46,152 nucleotides of DNA from Burkholderiales bacterium. Lineage in GTDB: Bacteria; Pseudomonadota; Gammaproteobacteria; Burkholderiales; Burkholderiaceae_C. How positions within the stretch are numbered: position 1 is the stretch's first letter; each line of letters begins with the position of its first letter. The position numbers were made by a program, and so were the translations under genes. The notes under the pieces are model-generated. The model was given only the letters and a program-made list of their open reading frames with translations. It did no database searches and had not been told where the DNA came from. Where the stretch lies: contig JACPYV010000204.1 of assembly GCA_016195825.1 (NCBI GenBank), positions 1-46,152 of the forward strand, written 5' to 3'. Of this stretch, positions 1-7,836 are shown piece after piece.

Positions 1-462
1 CTCGCACCCATCCTGGCCCTGTACCTGTTGCCGCGGCTGACGCGCCGCATGCAGGGAGAGGGCGCGGAGAAGGGCTTGCTGACGATGGCCGTCTTCGGCG
101 GCATCGGTGTCCTTTCGGGGGGTGTGCTGGCGGTGGCTGCCGGCCCCATCACCCACTCCTTGTTCGGCCCGCGCTTTGCCGACCTGGAGGCCTTGTTGCC
201 CTGGTTCGGCTTGCTGCTGGCGCTGCGCTTTGTTGAAACCGGTGCCGGGCTGGTGCTGGTGGCGGCCGACCTGCAGCGCCGCAAGGTCTGGCTGGTGGGT
301 CTGCAACTCGTGATGCTGCTGGGTGGCGGCCTGTGGGCCTTGTCGCGCTGGGGGCTGCTCGGCTGGCTGTGGGTGGCCATCGGCAGCACGGTGCTGCTGC
401 TTGCACTCTATGCCTGGCTCTGGCGGCAGCATCGCCGGGCCCGGCCCATGCTTGAGAGTTGA
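1..462 (+). CDS. Wzx-type polysaccharide flippase, C-terminal part
   Basis: The reading frame is open from base 1 to a TGA at 460-462, so the gene starts outside the window and only about 153 residues are visible. They form roughly four hydrophobic segments separated by short basic loops (for example LPRLTRR near the start and RQHRRARP at the end). This fits the last helices of an MATE/MOP-superfamily oligosaccharide-lipid flippase, which moves undecaprenyl-linked repeat units across the inner membrane. The call rests on hydrophobicity and on the glycosyltransferase genes directly downstream. An O-antigen polymerase is less likely because no large periplasmic loop is seen. The stop lies 3 bp before the next start, so this gene probably belongs to the same operon. 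Confidence 0.7.
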   Translation, partial: LAPILALYLLPRLTRRMQGEGAEKGLLTMAVFGGIGVLSGGVLAVAAGPITHSLFGPRFADLEALLPWFGLLLALRFVETGAGLVLVAADLQRRKVWLVGLQLVMLLGGGLWALSRWGLLGWLWVAIGSTVLLLALYAWLWRQHRRARPMLES

Positions 463-465
463 TCG

Positions 466-1449
466 ATGCACCAAGGCTCATCCATCATTGCCGTCACGCT
501 GAACTGGAACGGCGCTGCCGACACCGTTGCCTGCGTGCAGGCGCTGCTGCGGTCTGCACAGCCCTTGCGCCAGATCGTGGTGTGCGACAACGCGTCGCGC
601 CCGGAGTCCTGGCAAGAACTGCTGGGCCTGGCCACGATGCTGGGCGAGGGCCGCTTCGCCAGCTATGCCAACCTGGCGCAGGCGCTCGCCGCGTCGGTGC
701 GCCCGCCGGTCGTGTTGATCCAGACCGGTGCCAACCTGGGCTATGCCGGCGGCATGAATGTGGGCATGCGTTACGCCATGGCTGATGCCGGCATGAGCCA
801 CTGCTGGGTGCTGAACAACGACACCGAAGTCCACCCGGACGCGTTGGGTTTCCTGCTGGCCCGCAGCGAGACCGAGCCGCAGCCCGGGATCTGCGGCGCC
901 ACGCTGTTGCTGCACCACGCCCGTGACCGCGTGCAGGCGCTGGGCGGCGCCAGCTACCAGCCCTGGCGTGCGCGCTCGGCGGCATTGGGCATGGGCCTGC
1001 AGGCGAGCCAGATTCCCAGCGACCCAAGCGACGTTGAGGCCCGCATGGCCTACGTGAACGGTGCTGCCATGCTGGTGCGCCGTGAGTTCATGGAACGTGT
1101 CGGCTTGATGGACGAGCGCTATTTCCTGTACTCGGAGGAGCACGACTGGGCCTACCGCGGCCAGCGTGCGGGCTTTGCGCTCGCCTGGGCACCCCGGGCC
1201 TGGGTATTTCACAAGCACGGCGCGACCATCGGCACCGCCTCCAGCGGTGGCTCGCCGCTGAGCCTGTTTTATCTGTATCGCAACAAGCTTGCATTCGCCC
1301 GCCGGCACCATCCCTGGCGCCTGTGGACCGTCCTGCCCATGTTGGCCTGGGAGGCCTGCAAGTTCGCGTTGAAGGGCCATTCCGCCAAGTCCAAGGCTGC
1401 ATGGCGAGGCTTGCTCGCCGAGCGAAGCATGCGCAGTTACACGCCATGA
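466..1449 (+). CDS. GT2-family glycosyltransferase
   Basis: This 327-residue protein has a GT-A fold start (VTLNWNGAADT) and the nucleotide-sugar-binding region NLGYAGGMNVGMRYAM, followed by LNNDTEVHPDAL, which carries the DxD-like metal site. The acceptor-side region GLMDERYFLYSEEHDWAYR is typical of rhamnosyltransferase-like GT2 enzymes. It is expected to add one sugar to the undecaprenyl-linked EPS repeat unit on the cytoplasmic face of the membrane. The ATG at 466 lies just after the flippase stop. The 3' end overlaps the next gene by the four bases ATGA, which suggests translational coupling. The sugar it transfers cannot be read from sequence; rhamnose is possible since an rml operon is present. 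Confidence 0.9.
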   Translation: MHQGSSIIAVTLNWNGAADTVACVQALLRSAQPLRQIVVCDNASRPESWQELLGLATMLGEGRFASYANLAQALAASVRPPVVLIQTGANLGYAGGMNVGMRYAMADAGMSHCWVLNNDTEVHPDALGFLLARSETEPQPGICGATLLLHHARDRVQALGGASYQPWRARSAALGMGLQASQIPSDPSDVEARMAYVNGAAMLVRREFMERVGLMDERYFLYSEEHDWAYRGQRAGFALAWAPRAWVFHKHGATIGTASSGGSPLSLFYLYRNKLAFARRHHPWRLWTVLPMLAWEACKFALKGHSAKSKAAWRGLLAERSMRSYTP

Positions 1450-2669
1450 CCCGAGAAGGCACCTTGCTCGAGGGGCATCGACTGGTCGTTTTGGCGCCCG
1501 ACATACCGTGGCCGGCCAACCGAGGTGGCCGTGCCGATGTGTGGCGGCGTATCCAGGCGCTTCGCTCGCAGGGCGCAGCGGTGTTCCTTATCCACTTGTA
1601 CGAGCCGTCGGGCCGCTTGATGCCCTCCGCGGCTGACATTGACCATGTGGCCCGGCACGTAGACGGCCACGACTGCTTCCCGATGCGAAGAGGCCGCCTG
1701 CTGACGTTGCGGCGGCTGGCCCGCGTTTCCAGCGTGCCCTGGCATGCGGCGACGCGCGTTCCGGCGGCGGCTGAACGCGAGCGGCTTTTCGCTGGCGTGC
1801 GCGCCTTTGCGCCGACTGCGGTCTGGTTGGAAGGACCCTGGTTTGGTGAGCTGGCGCTAAGCATTGCCGACGAACTGGACATTCCGCTGGCATATCGCTC
1901 CCACAACGTGGAGTTCCGCTACCTGCGCGGCCAAGCCGGTGCGGCCGCCCGGCCACGTGACCGGCTGGCCTGGCAGATGGCCTGCTTGGGCCTGGAGCGC
2001 TACGAGCTGGCACTGATGCGCCGTGCGCAGGCTGTGTTCGACATCTCCATCGACGACATGGCGTACTGGCGTACAAGGGGTGTTGAGGGTGCGCGCTGGC
2101 TGCCGCCGCTGCCCGAATCGGCCTTGGCGACCACCGCCGGTGAGCCCTTTGCGGGCGACATCGTCTTTTCAGGCAACCTGCGCACGCCCAACAACCTGCT
2201 GGGCCTGCAATGGCTGATGGACGACGTGATGCCGCTGGTGTGGCGCCAGGCACCCGATGCGCGGTTGCGTGTGGTGGGATCGGCGCCCAGTCCGGACTTG
2301 CGCGAGCGTATCGCCGCGCTGCCCAACCTGGATGCAAGCTACGACGTGCCCAGCGTACAACCCTTCGTGCTCGGCGCGCGGGCGTTGGCGAACCCGGTAT
2401 TCGTCGGCAGCGGCGTCCAGCTGAAGACGCTCGACATGCTGAGCACCGAGGTGCCCATCGTGACGCGCAGCCAGGGCCTGCGTGGGCTGCCGCCGGAGCT
2501 GAAGGACATGATCCGCGTCGCTGACGACCCTGCCGCCTTTGCGGCTGCCCTGCTGTCCGCGCGGTCTGGCCCGGATCCGTGGGCCGTCGCACGAGATGTG
2601 TTCCGCCAGCAGTTCACTGCACCCGGAATCGCGCGCACCGTCGCCGCCGGCCTGACATCACCGAATTGA
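1446..2669 (+). CDS. GT4-family glycosyltransferase, EPS associated
   Basis: This 407-residue protein has a GT-B architecture. The N-terminal domain opens with LVVLAPDIPWPANRGGRADV. A C-terminal donor-binding domain starts near FSGNLRTPNNLLGLQWL and contains GSGVQLKTLDML, a signature of glycosyltransferases found in PEP-CTERM/EpsH-linked EPS clusters. I chose the ATG at 1446 over a longer open frame from 1323, because the extra 41 residues would lie inside the upstream gene and the ATG sits in an ATGA overlap with its stop. The protein probably extends the lipid-linked repeat unit in the cytoplasm. The family is clear; donor and acceptor are unknown. Confidence 0.87.
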   Translation: MTREGTLLEGHRLVVLAPDIPWPANRGGRADVWRRIQALRSQGAAVFLIHLYEPSGRLMPSAADIDHVARHVDGHDCFPMRRGRLLTLRRLARVSSVPWHAATRVPAAAERERLFAGVRAFAPTAVWLEGPWFGELALSIADELDIPLAYRSHNVEFRYLRGQAGAAARPRDRLAWQMACLGLERYELALMRRAQAVFDISIDDMAYWRTRGVEGARWLPPLPESALATTAGEPFAGDIVFSGNLRTPNNLLGLQWLMDDVMPLVWRQAPDARLRVVGSAPSPDLRERIAALPNLDASYDVPSVQPFVLGARALANPVFVGSGVQLKTLDMLSTEVPIVTRSQGLRGLPPELKDMIRVADDPAAFAAALLSARSGPDPWAVARDVFRQQFTAPGIARTVAAGLTSPN

Positions 2670-2689
2670 AACAGGGAACTGCCTCGCTC

Positions 2690-3889
2690 ATGACTTCAAG
2701 CCCGGCGCAGCGCCAACGACTGCTGGTCGTCCACTCATCCGCTGAACTCTACGGCTCGGACCGTTCTCTGCTCGACTTCGTCTCGCTGCAGCAGGGCGGC
2801 TTCGACATCACCGTGCTGGTGCCGGAGGACGGCCCGCTGTGTGCACTGCTGCGTGCGGCCGGTGCCCGCGTGTCCATCGGCGAGGTGTGCAAGGTGCAGC
2901 GTCACATGCTGGGCCCACGTGGCCTGGTGCGCACGCTGGCGGCCACCTGGCGGGCTGTGCGCGACATCCGACGGCTGGCCGGTGACCGGCCCTTCGACCT
3001 GGTCTACACAAACACCGTAGCCGTGTTCGCCGGCGCCGTGTATGCGCTGCTGTCGCGCCGCCCGCATGTGTGGCACATCCGCGAGATCCTGGCCGGCTCG
3101 CCCACACTGAGCCGGGCCTTCCGGGCCATCGTGTCCGCGCTGTCGCGCGTCATCATCTGCAACTCCAACCAGACCCTGGCCTGGATTGCACTGCCGCGCA
3201 GCCGCGAGCGCTGCCGCGTGGTGTGGAACGGTGTGGCCGTGGCCGCGCCGGCGGGCCGGCGCGAAGGTGAACGCCGCCAGCGCGGCTGGGCCGACGACAC
3301 CGTGGTGTTTGCACTGGCGGGGCGCCTCAACGCCTGGAAGGGCCAGCCGCTGGCGCTGGAGGCCTTCGAGCGTGTGCATGCCGCGCTTGGCGAGCGGGTG
3401 GCGCTGTGGCTGGTGGGCTCACCGTTCGCGGGGCAGGAGCATTTCGAGCAGGCGCTCAATGCGCAGATCGCGGCGTCGCCGGCCGGCAGCGCCGCGCGGC
3501 TGGATGCCTTCAGGCCCGATGTAGAGGCTGTCTGGGAGGCGGCGGACGTGGTCCTGGTGCCTTCAACCGAGCCCGAACCCTTTGGCCGCGTAGCCATCGA
3601 GGCCATGGCCTTCGGGCGCCCAGTGATCGCCGCGGCCCATGGCGGGCTGCTGGACATCGTTGCTGACGGCGACAGCGGCCTGCTGGTGGCACCCCGCGAC
3701 GCGGGTGCGTTGGCCGGGGCCATGCAGCGCCTTGCTACCGACGCCGGCCTACGGGCTCGGCTGGGCGAGAAGGCCCGCACACGACAACAGCAGGTGTTCT
3801 CTGTGGACGCCTACGTGCAGGGCGTGACGAGCGCGCTGCAGCACGCATTCGACTCAGCGGCCCCCGTGCGGGGCGCATCCCAACCATGA
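2690..3889 (+). CDS. GT4-family glycosyltransferase
   Basis: This 399-residue GT-B enzyme begins LLVVHSSAELYGSDRSLLD, a glycine-rich acceptor loop. Its C-terminal domain contains FALAGRLNAWKGQPLALEAF and the retaining-enzyme signature EPEPFGRVAIEAMAFGRPVI, where the two glutamates are the E-x7-E pair that contacts the nucleotide sugar. The start is placed at ATG 2690, 20 bp past the previous stop; a longer frame from 2579 would overlap the preceding gene and lacks family similarity in the extra part. The stop overlaps the next gene by ATGA. Its role is presumably another transfer step in EPS repeat assembly, with unknown sugar specificity. Confidence 0.9.
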   Translation: MTSSPAQRQRLLVVHSSAELYGSDRSLLDFVSLQQGGFDITVLVPEDGPLCALLRAAGARVSIGEVCKVQRHMLGPRGLVRTLAATWRAVRDIRRLAGDRPFDLVYTNTVAVFAGAVYALLSRRPHVWHIREILAGSPTLSRAFRAIVSALSRVIICNSNQTLAWIALPRSRERCRVVWNGVAVAAPAGRREGERRQRGWADDTVVFALAGRLNAWKGQPLALEAFERVHAALGERVALWLVGSPFAGQEHFEQALNAQIAASPAGSAARLDAFRPDVEAVWEAADVVLVPSTEPEPFGRVAIEAMAFGRPVIAAAHGGLLDIVADGDSGLLVAPRDAGALAGAMQRLATDAGLRARLGEKARTRQQQVFSVDAYVQGVTSALQHAFDSAAPVRGASQP

Positions 3890-5007
3890 CGACGACCCCA
3901 AAGACGCTTCGCATCCTCGGCACCCGAGGCATCCCGGCCGCCCATGGCGGCTTCGAGACCTTCGCCGAACGCCTGGCCCTTTACCTGGTGGCCCGGGGCT
4001 GGCGCGTGATCGTCTATTGCCAGGAGACGGGTACCGGCCCGGTGTTCCAGGACGAATGGCGCGGTGTGGAGCGTGTGCGCATCCCGGTCACGGGCGATGG
4101 CGCGGCCAGCACCATCGTGTTCGACTGGCGTGCGACGCTGCATGCATCGAACCACCGCGACCTGTGTCTGACCCTGGGCTACAACACGGCCGTCTTCTGT
4201 GCCCTGCTGCGCCTGCGCGGCGTGCCCAATGTCATCAACATGGACGGCATCGAGTGGGCGCGGGCCAAGTGGGGCATGGTGGCCAAGACCTGGTTCTGGC
4301 TGAACGAGCGGCTGGGTTGCTGGTTGGGCAACCACCTGGTAGCCGACCACCCCGAGATCAAGAAGCACCTGGCGACGCGGGTCAGCGAACGCAAGATCAC
4401 CATGATCCCGTACGGCGCGGACGAGCTGCGCGACGTGCCGGACGCGCGGGTGCGCGCCATGGGCCTGGAGCCAGGCCGCTACCTGACGCTGATCGCGCGG
4501 GCCGAGCCCGAGAATTCCATCCTGGAGGTGGTGTCGGGCTTCTCGGCGGCGCGGCGCGGCATTCAATTGGTGGTGCTGGGCAACTACCAGCCGGGCAATG
4601 CCTACCACCAGGCCGTCAAGGCCGCGGCGAGCGACGAGGTGAAGTTCCCTGGGGCGATCTACGACCCGGCGGTGGTGCAGGCGCTGCGCTTTCACAGCCT
4701 GGCCTATGTTCACGGCCACCAGGTGGGCGGCACCAATCCCTCGCTGGTGGAGGCGCTGGGGGCGGGCAATCCGGTGCTGGCTCACGCCAATCACTACAAC
4801 CGCTGGGTGGCCGGCGAGGGTGCGAGCTACTTTGCGTCCAATGCAGAATTTGCGCTACGCCTTGAAGAATTGGTTTCGAACGTCGAGCTGCAAAAGGAGA
4901 GGCAGCGTCAAAGCCGCTCCCGACATGCGGAAGTCTTCACTTGGCAGACCATCTTCGAGCAGTATGAAACCCTGCTGTTAAGCTCTGTAGCTACCGTTGC
5001 AAGATGA
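3886..5007 (+). CDS. DUF1972/GT4 glycosyltransferase, rhamnosyltransferase-like
   Basis: This 373-residue protein starts with LGTRGIPAAHGGFETFAE, the hallmark of DUF1972, an N-terminal domain of GT4 enzymes such as the WchF-type beta-1,4-rhamnosyltransferases of capsule loci. The C-terminal half carries HQVGGTNPSLVEALGAGNPV, the donor-binding region with the conserved Glu. With an rmlABCD set in the same locus, rhamnose transfer is a reasonable but unproven guess. The start overlaps the upstream stop (ATGA at 3886) and the stop overlaps the acyltransferase start in the same way (5004-5007). GC content falls near the 3' end, just before the low-GC acyltransferase. Confidence 0.88.
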   Translation: MTTTPKTLRILGTRGIPAAHGGFETFAERLALYLVARGWRVIVYCQETGTGPVFQDEWRGVERVRIPVTGDGAASTIVFDWRATLHASNHRDLCLTLGYNTAVFCALLRLRGVPNVINMDGIEWARAKWGMVAKTWFWLNERLGCWLGNHLVADHPEIKKHLATRVSERKITMIPYGADELRDVPDARVRAMGLEPGRYLTLIARAEPENSILEVVSGFSAARRGIQLVVLGNYQPGNAYHQAVKAAASDEVKFPGAIYDPAVVQALRFHSLAYVHGHQVGGTNPSLVEALGAGNPVLAHANHYNRWVAGEGASYFASNAEFALRLEELVSNVELQKERQRQSRSRHAEVFTWQTIFEQYETLLLSSVATVAR

Positions 5008-5882
5008 GTCGCAGACGCGATATTGAATTTCTTCGAATAATTGCGACGTTTCTCGTCGTTTGGTATCACTGTCCCAGCGATTTGCCAGATATCGCGTATT
5101 CTGGCTTAATTTTTTTTGTTATCGTTAGCACCCACTTTTCGGTGCTGGAAGCCGCTGTTGTTGAGTATGTGAGTGGTAGAAGAATTGGGCGAATTCTGGG
5201 TATTTGGTTGATTTGGTATTGTGTATACGCGGCCATTTCAGTGATGGACGGAAAAATCAATCATTACCTTGGCGGATCGGTTGGCGCTCTGCTCTTGGTT
5301 GGTCCGGCTGTTCACCTCTGGTACCTGCCTTTTCTAGCGGCTGTTATCTCGGTGTCGACAAAGATTGCCTTGGTCCTTAGGCGTCCCATATTGCTGGTCG
5401 GTGTTGGTGCCTTTTACTCAGCAAGCATGTGGCTTGTCGATGAGTGGAGGCCCTGGGCGATGGGGCTCGGCGTGCCGTGGGCGCAATACGTGCACGCTCT
5501 GCCGGCTATTTCAGTCGGCGTCCTATTTGCAGCCGCAAGCAAACTGGACTGGCAGGCGCGGGCAGCGTTCTTGCTGTTTATGTTGACTGCTACGCTTCCT
5601 GCTTGGCACGCAGTCGGTGTCGGCGTGACCTACTTTGCTGGCGTGGCGTTGGCAGGACCTATTTTGCTTGTATGGCGGCAAGGATGGTTGGTCACCAAGT
5701 TCGCGCCACTATCGAAATACATGCTGGGTATCTACCTGATCCACCCGATCTTGATTCGGGGCATCCGCCATGTGCTGGAGGCGGATGGAGTGGTGCTGGC
5801 CACGCTGGTGTTCTTGCTGTCGTTGGCTGCCGTCGCGGGAATCTATGCGCTGGCTCCTCGCATTGCCAGGGCAGTGATGTGA
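5004..5882 (+). CDS. Acyltransferase 3 family membrane protein
   Basis: This 292-residue, strongly hydrophobic protein begins RDIEFLRIIATFLVVWYH, the first helix of Acyltransferase_3 (WzyE/OafA-like) proteins with the conserved WYH. The end of the family pattern, YMLGIYLIHPILIRGI, is also present. Such proteins put acetyl or other acyl groups on surface polysaccharides using cytoplasmic acyl-CoA. At 292 residues it is somewhat shorter than the usual 330-380, but both family ends are visible. Its base composition is clearly more AT-rich than its neighbours and holds runs such as AATTTTTTTTG, suggesting recent transfer into the operon. It is the last gene of the plus-strand operon and is ATGA-coupled to the glycosyltransferase. 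Confidence 0.85.
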   Translation: MSRRRDIEFLRIIATFLVVWYHCPSDLPDIAYSGLIFFVIVSTHFSVLEAAVVEYVSGRRIGRILGIWLIWYCVYAAISVMDGKINHYLGGSVGALLLVGPAVHLWYLPFLAAVISVSTKIALVLRRPILLVGVGAFYSASMWLVDEWRPWAMGLGVPWAQYVHALPAISVGVLFAAASKLDWQARAAFLLFMLTATLPAWHAVGVGVTYFAGVALAGPILLVWRQGWLVTKFAPLSKYMLGIYLIHPILIRGIRHVLEADGVVLATLVFLLSLAAVAGIYALAPRIARAVM

Positions 5883-5983
5883 CGCTTTCGCGTCTTCCGG
5901 CGATGGTGCCCAGGATATATTGCGGCTACTACAGCTTGGGAGTGCTGGCGCGCACTGTCAGGAACGGGCTCAGCTCGATCACA

Positions 5984-6361
5984 CTACTGAACCTGCGGCG
6001 TCCGCGCCAGGAAATACACGCCAGCCACGACCAGAGCGATGCCGATGGCCTTGTTCATCGTGACCGGCTCGCCCAGCCAGAAGTAGGCGATGACTGCCGC
6101 CAGCACGTAGCCCAGCGACAGCATGGGATATGCGACGCTGACGTCGAGCTTGGCGAGCACGGCAATCCACAGCCCGAAGCTGGCGACGTAGAGCGCCAGG
6201 CCACCCAGGATGTGCGGGCTGAACGCTGCGCCGAGCAGTATTTGCAGCCAACCCGCGCTGGACAGTTGCGCGAGCTTGTGCGCGCCGGCCTTGAGCACGA
6301 ACTGTGCGGCCGTGTTGAGCACGACCGCCGTGAGAACCAGGGTGATGGTGAGCGGGTTCAT
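5984..6361 (-). CDS. SMR/EamA-like small transporter, possible polyprenyl-phosphosugar flippase
   Basis: This 125-residue protein has four predicted membrane helices. Family marks include VVLNTAAQFVLKAGAHK in helix 1, SVAYPMLSLGYVLAAVIAY in helix 3 and LGEPVTMNKAIGIALVVAG leading into helix 4. The length and pattern match ArnE/ArnF-type subunits and other SMR-like proteins, which flip undecaprenyl-phosphate sugars, rather than ten-helix drug/metabolite transporters. Its ATG overlaps the stop of the UbiA fusion gene (ATGA on the minus strand), so both are read from one mRNA together with a GT39-type glycosyltransferase. That context favours flipping of a lipid-linked sugar over multidrug efflux. 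Whether it works as a homodimer cannot be told from sequence. Confidence 0.78.
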   Translation of the reverse strand: MNPLTITLVLTAVVLNTAAQFVLKAGAHKLAQLSSAGWLQILLGAAFSPHILGGLALYVASFGLWIAVLAKLDVSVAYPMLSLGYVLAAVIAYFWLGEPVTMNKAIGIALVVAGVYFLARTPQVQ

Positions 6362-7827
6362 CAGAGGAGTTGCCCCGGATAGGAGGCAACCAGGCCCAGG
6401 CCGAGCATGACGGCGATGAGGACGAGGCTCTGCCAGTCCCGCGCCGCGAAGACGACGGGGTCGTCATGGACTTCGCCGCGGTGGGACTTCAGCCAGATGC
6501 GACTCAGCCAGTAGACCAGGATGGGAATGGCGCCCCAAAGCACTTGGGGGTGCACGTAGAGACGGGTCACATCGGCACTGTTCACGTAGAGCGCCAGCAC
6601 CAGGACGGCGCTGTAGCCACTGGCGGCACCAAGGGCGAGCAGCACGACGAGATCGTCGGTGGAGTAGCCGCGTCCGGCGCTGCGGCGCTGGTCAGTGCGC
6701 GCCAGCATGCGCATCTCGCCGTAGCGCTTCAGCAGCGCCAGGCTCAGGAACAAGAACATGGAGAAGGCGAGCAGCCAGAACGAGAGCACGATGCCAGTTG
6801 CGGCGCTGCCCGCGAGCAGCCGGACGGTATAGAGCGCCGAGAGCATCATGACGTCCACCATCACCTGGGCCTTGAGGCGGATGGAGTAGCTCAGCGTGAG
6901 CAGGTAGTACATCAGCAGCACGGCGCCGAACGCGGCCGGCAGCATGAAGCACACGGCCGCGGCGCTGGCGAGTAATACGACGGTGAGCAGGCCCCCCATC
7001 GGGACGCTCAGGGCGCCTGCCGCAAACGGGCGCAGGCGTTTGCGCGGGTGACGGCGGTCGGCCTCGATGTCCAGCAGGTCGTTGAACAGGTAGACGCTGG
7101 ACGCGCACAGCCCGAAGGCGAAGAACGCGAGCACGGCGTGCTTGAGGGCCTGCGTGTCGGTGAGTTGGTGGCCAGCGAGGACGGGCAGGAAGATGAGCAG
7201 GTTCTTGAGCCACTGGTGGAGCCGGACGCCCTTGAAAGCGGCGCGCCAGGCACGGAACGGGCTCTCGGTCTGGAAACCGGTCCGCCCGATCTGCTGCGCG
7301 GCGGCGCGCACGCCGGCGGTGGCATTGGCGATGGACACCACGCGGGCGGCCTGCCAGACGGCCAGGTCGTCGCGACTGTTGCCGATGTATTCGAACCCGT
7401 CCGGGAAGCGCTGGGTGAGGGTGCCCGCTTTGCGCGTCGCCGATAGGTTGAGCTCGGCCGTCGTGGTGGCGAGGACTTCGTCGAAGACGCCCAGGTGGTC
7501 GGCGATGGCTTGTGCGTAGCGCCTGGCACTTGCTGTGGCCAGCACGGTGCGGCGGCCCAGTTCGCGCTGCGCGCGAACGTAGGCCAGCACGGGTTCGCAA
7601 TAGGGCAGGTGCTCGACCTGGATGGCGACCATCTCGGCGATGCGCAACTTGGTAGCCGCCTTGCCGTGGCGCAGCAGCCAGAACGGCACTTTCAGAGCGG
7701 CGAAGAAGTTCTGCCGCAGCAACAGCAGAAAGGACTCGAACAGGAGGTCGGTATAGATCAGCGTGCCGTCGAGGTCCACGCAAACGGGAAGGTCCCGCTG
7801 GGTGTTGGGAGGAGGGGCGGAAGTCAT
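6361..7827 (-). CDS. HAD phosphatase fused to UbiA-family prenyltransferase
   Basis: This 488-residue two-domain protein starts with a HAD hydrolase domain (about 1-185): motif I CVDLDGTLIYTD with D18 and D20, motif II VLATAS near 95-100, and motif IV IGNSRDD near 148-154. A UbiA membrane domain follows (about 195-488), with NDLLDIEAD at 249-257 as the first Mg-diphosphate site and DVMMLSALYTVR as the second region. Close families are polyprenyl-phosphate phosphoribosyltransferases of the DPPR-synthase kind. A fused phosphatase could remove the sugar 5-phosphate afterwards; that step is inference. The gene lies 9 bp after the GT39 gene and overlaps the SMR gene. A quinone- or heme-prenylation role is less likely in this setting. 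Confidence 0.86.
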   Translation of the reverse strand: MTSAPPPNTQRDLPVCVDLDGTLIYTDLLFESFLLLLRQNFFAALKVPFWLLRHGKAATKLRIAEMVAIQVEHLPYCEPVLAYVRAQRELGRRTVLATASARRYAQAIADHLGVFDEVLATTTAELNLSATRKAGTLTQRFPDGFEYIGNSRDDLAVWQAARVVSIANATAGVRAAAQQIGRTGFQTESPFRAWRAAFKGVRLHQWLKNLLIFLPVLAGHQLTDTQALKHAVLAFFAFGLCASSVYLFNDLLDIEADRRHPRKRLRPFAAGALSVPMGGLLTVVLLASAAAVCFMLPAAFGAVLLMYYLLTLSYSIRLKAQVMVDVMMLSALYTVRLLAGSAATGIVLSFWLLAFSMFLFLSLALLKRYGEMRMLARTDQRRSAGRGYSTDDLVVLLALGAASGYSAVLVLALYVNSADVTRLYVHPQVLWGAIPILVYWLSRIWLKSHRGEVHDDPVVFAARDWQSLVLIAVMLGLGLVASYPGQLL

Positions 7828-7836
7828 CGGTCAGGC

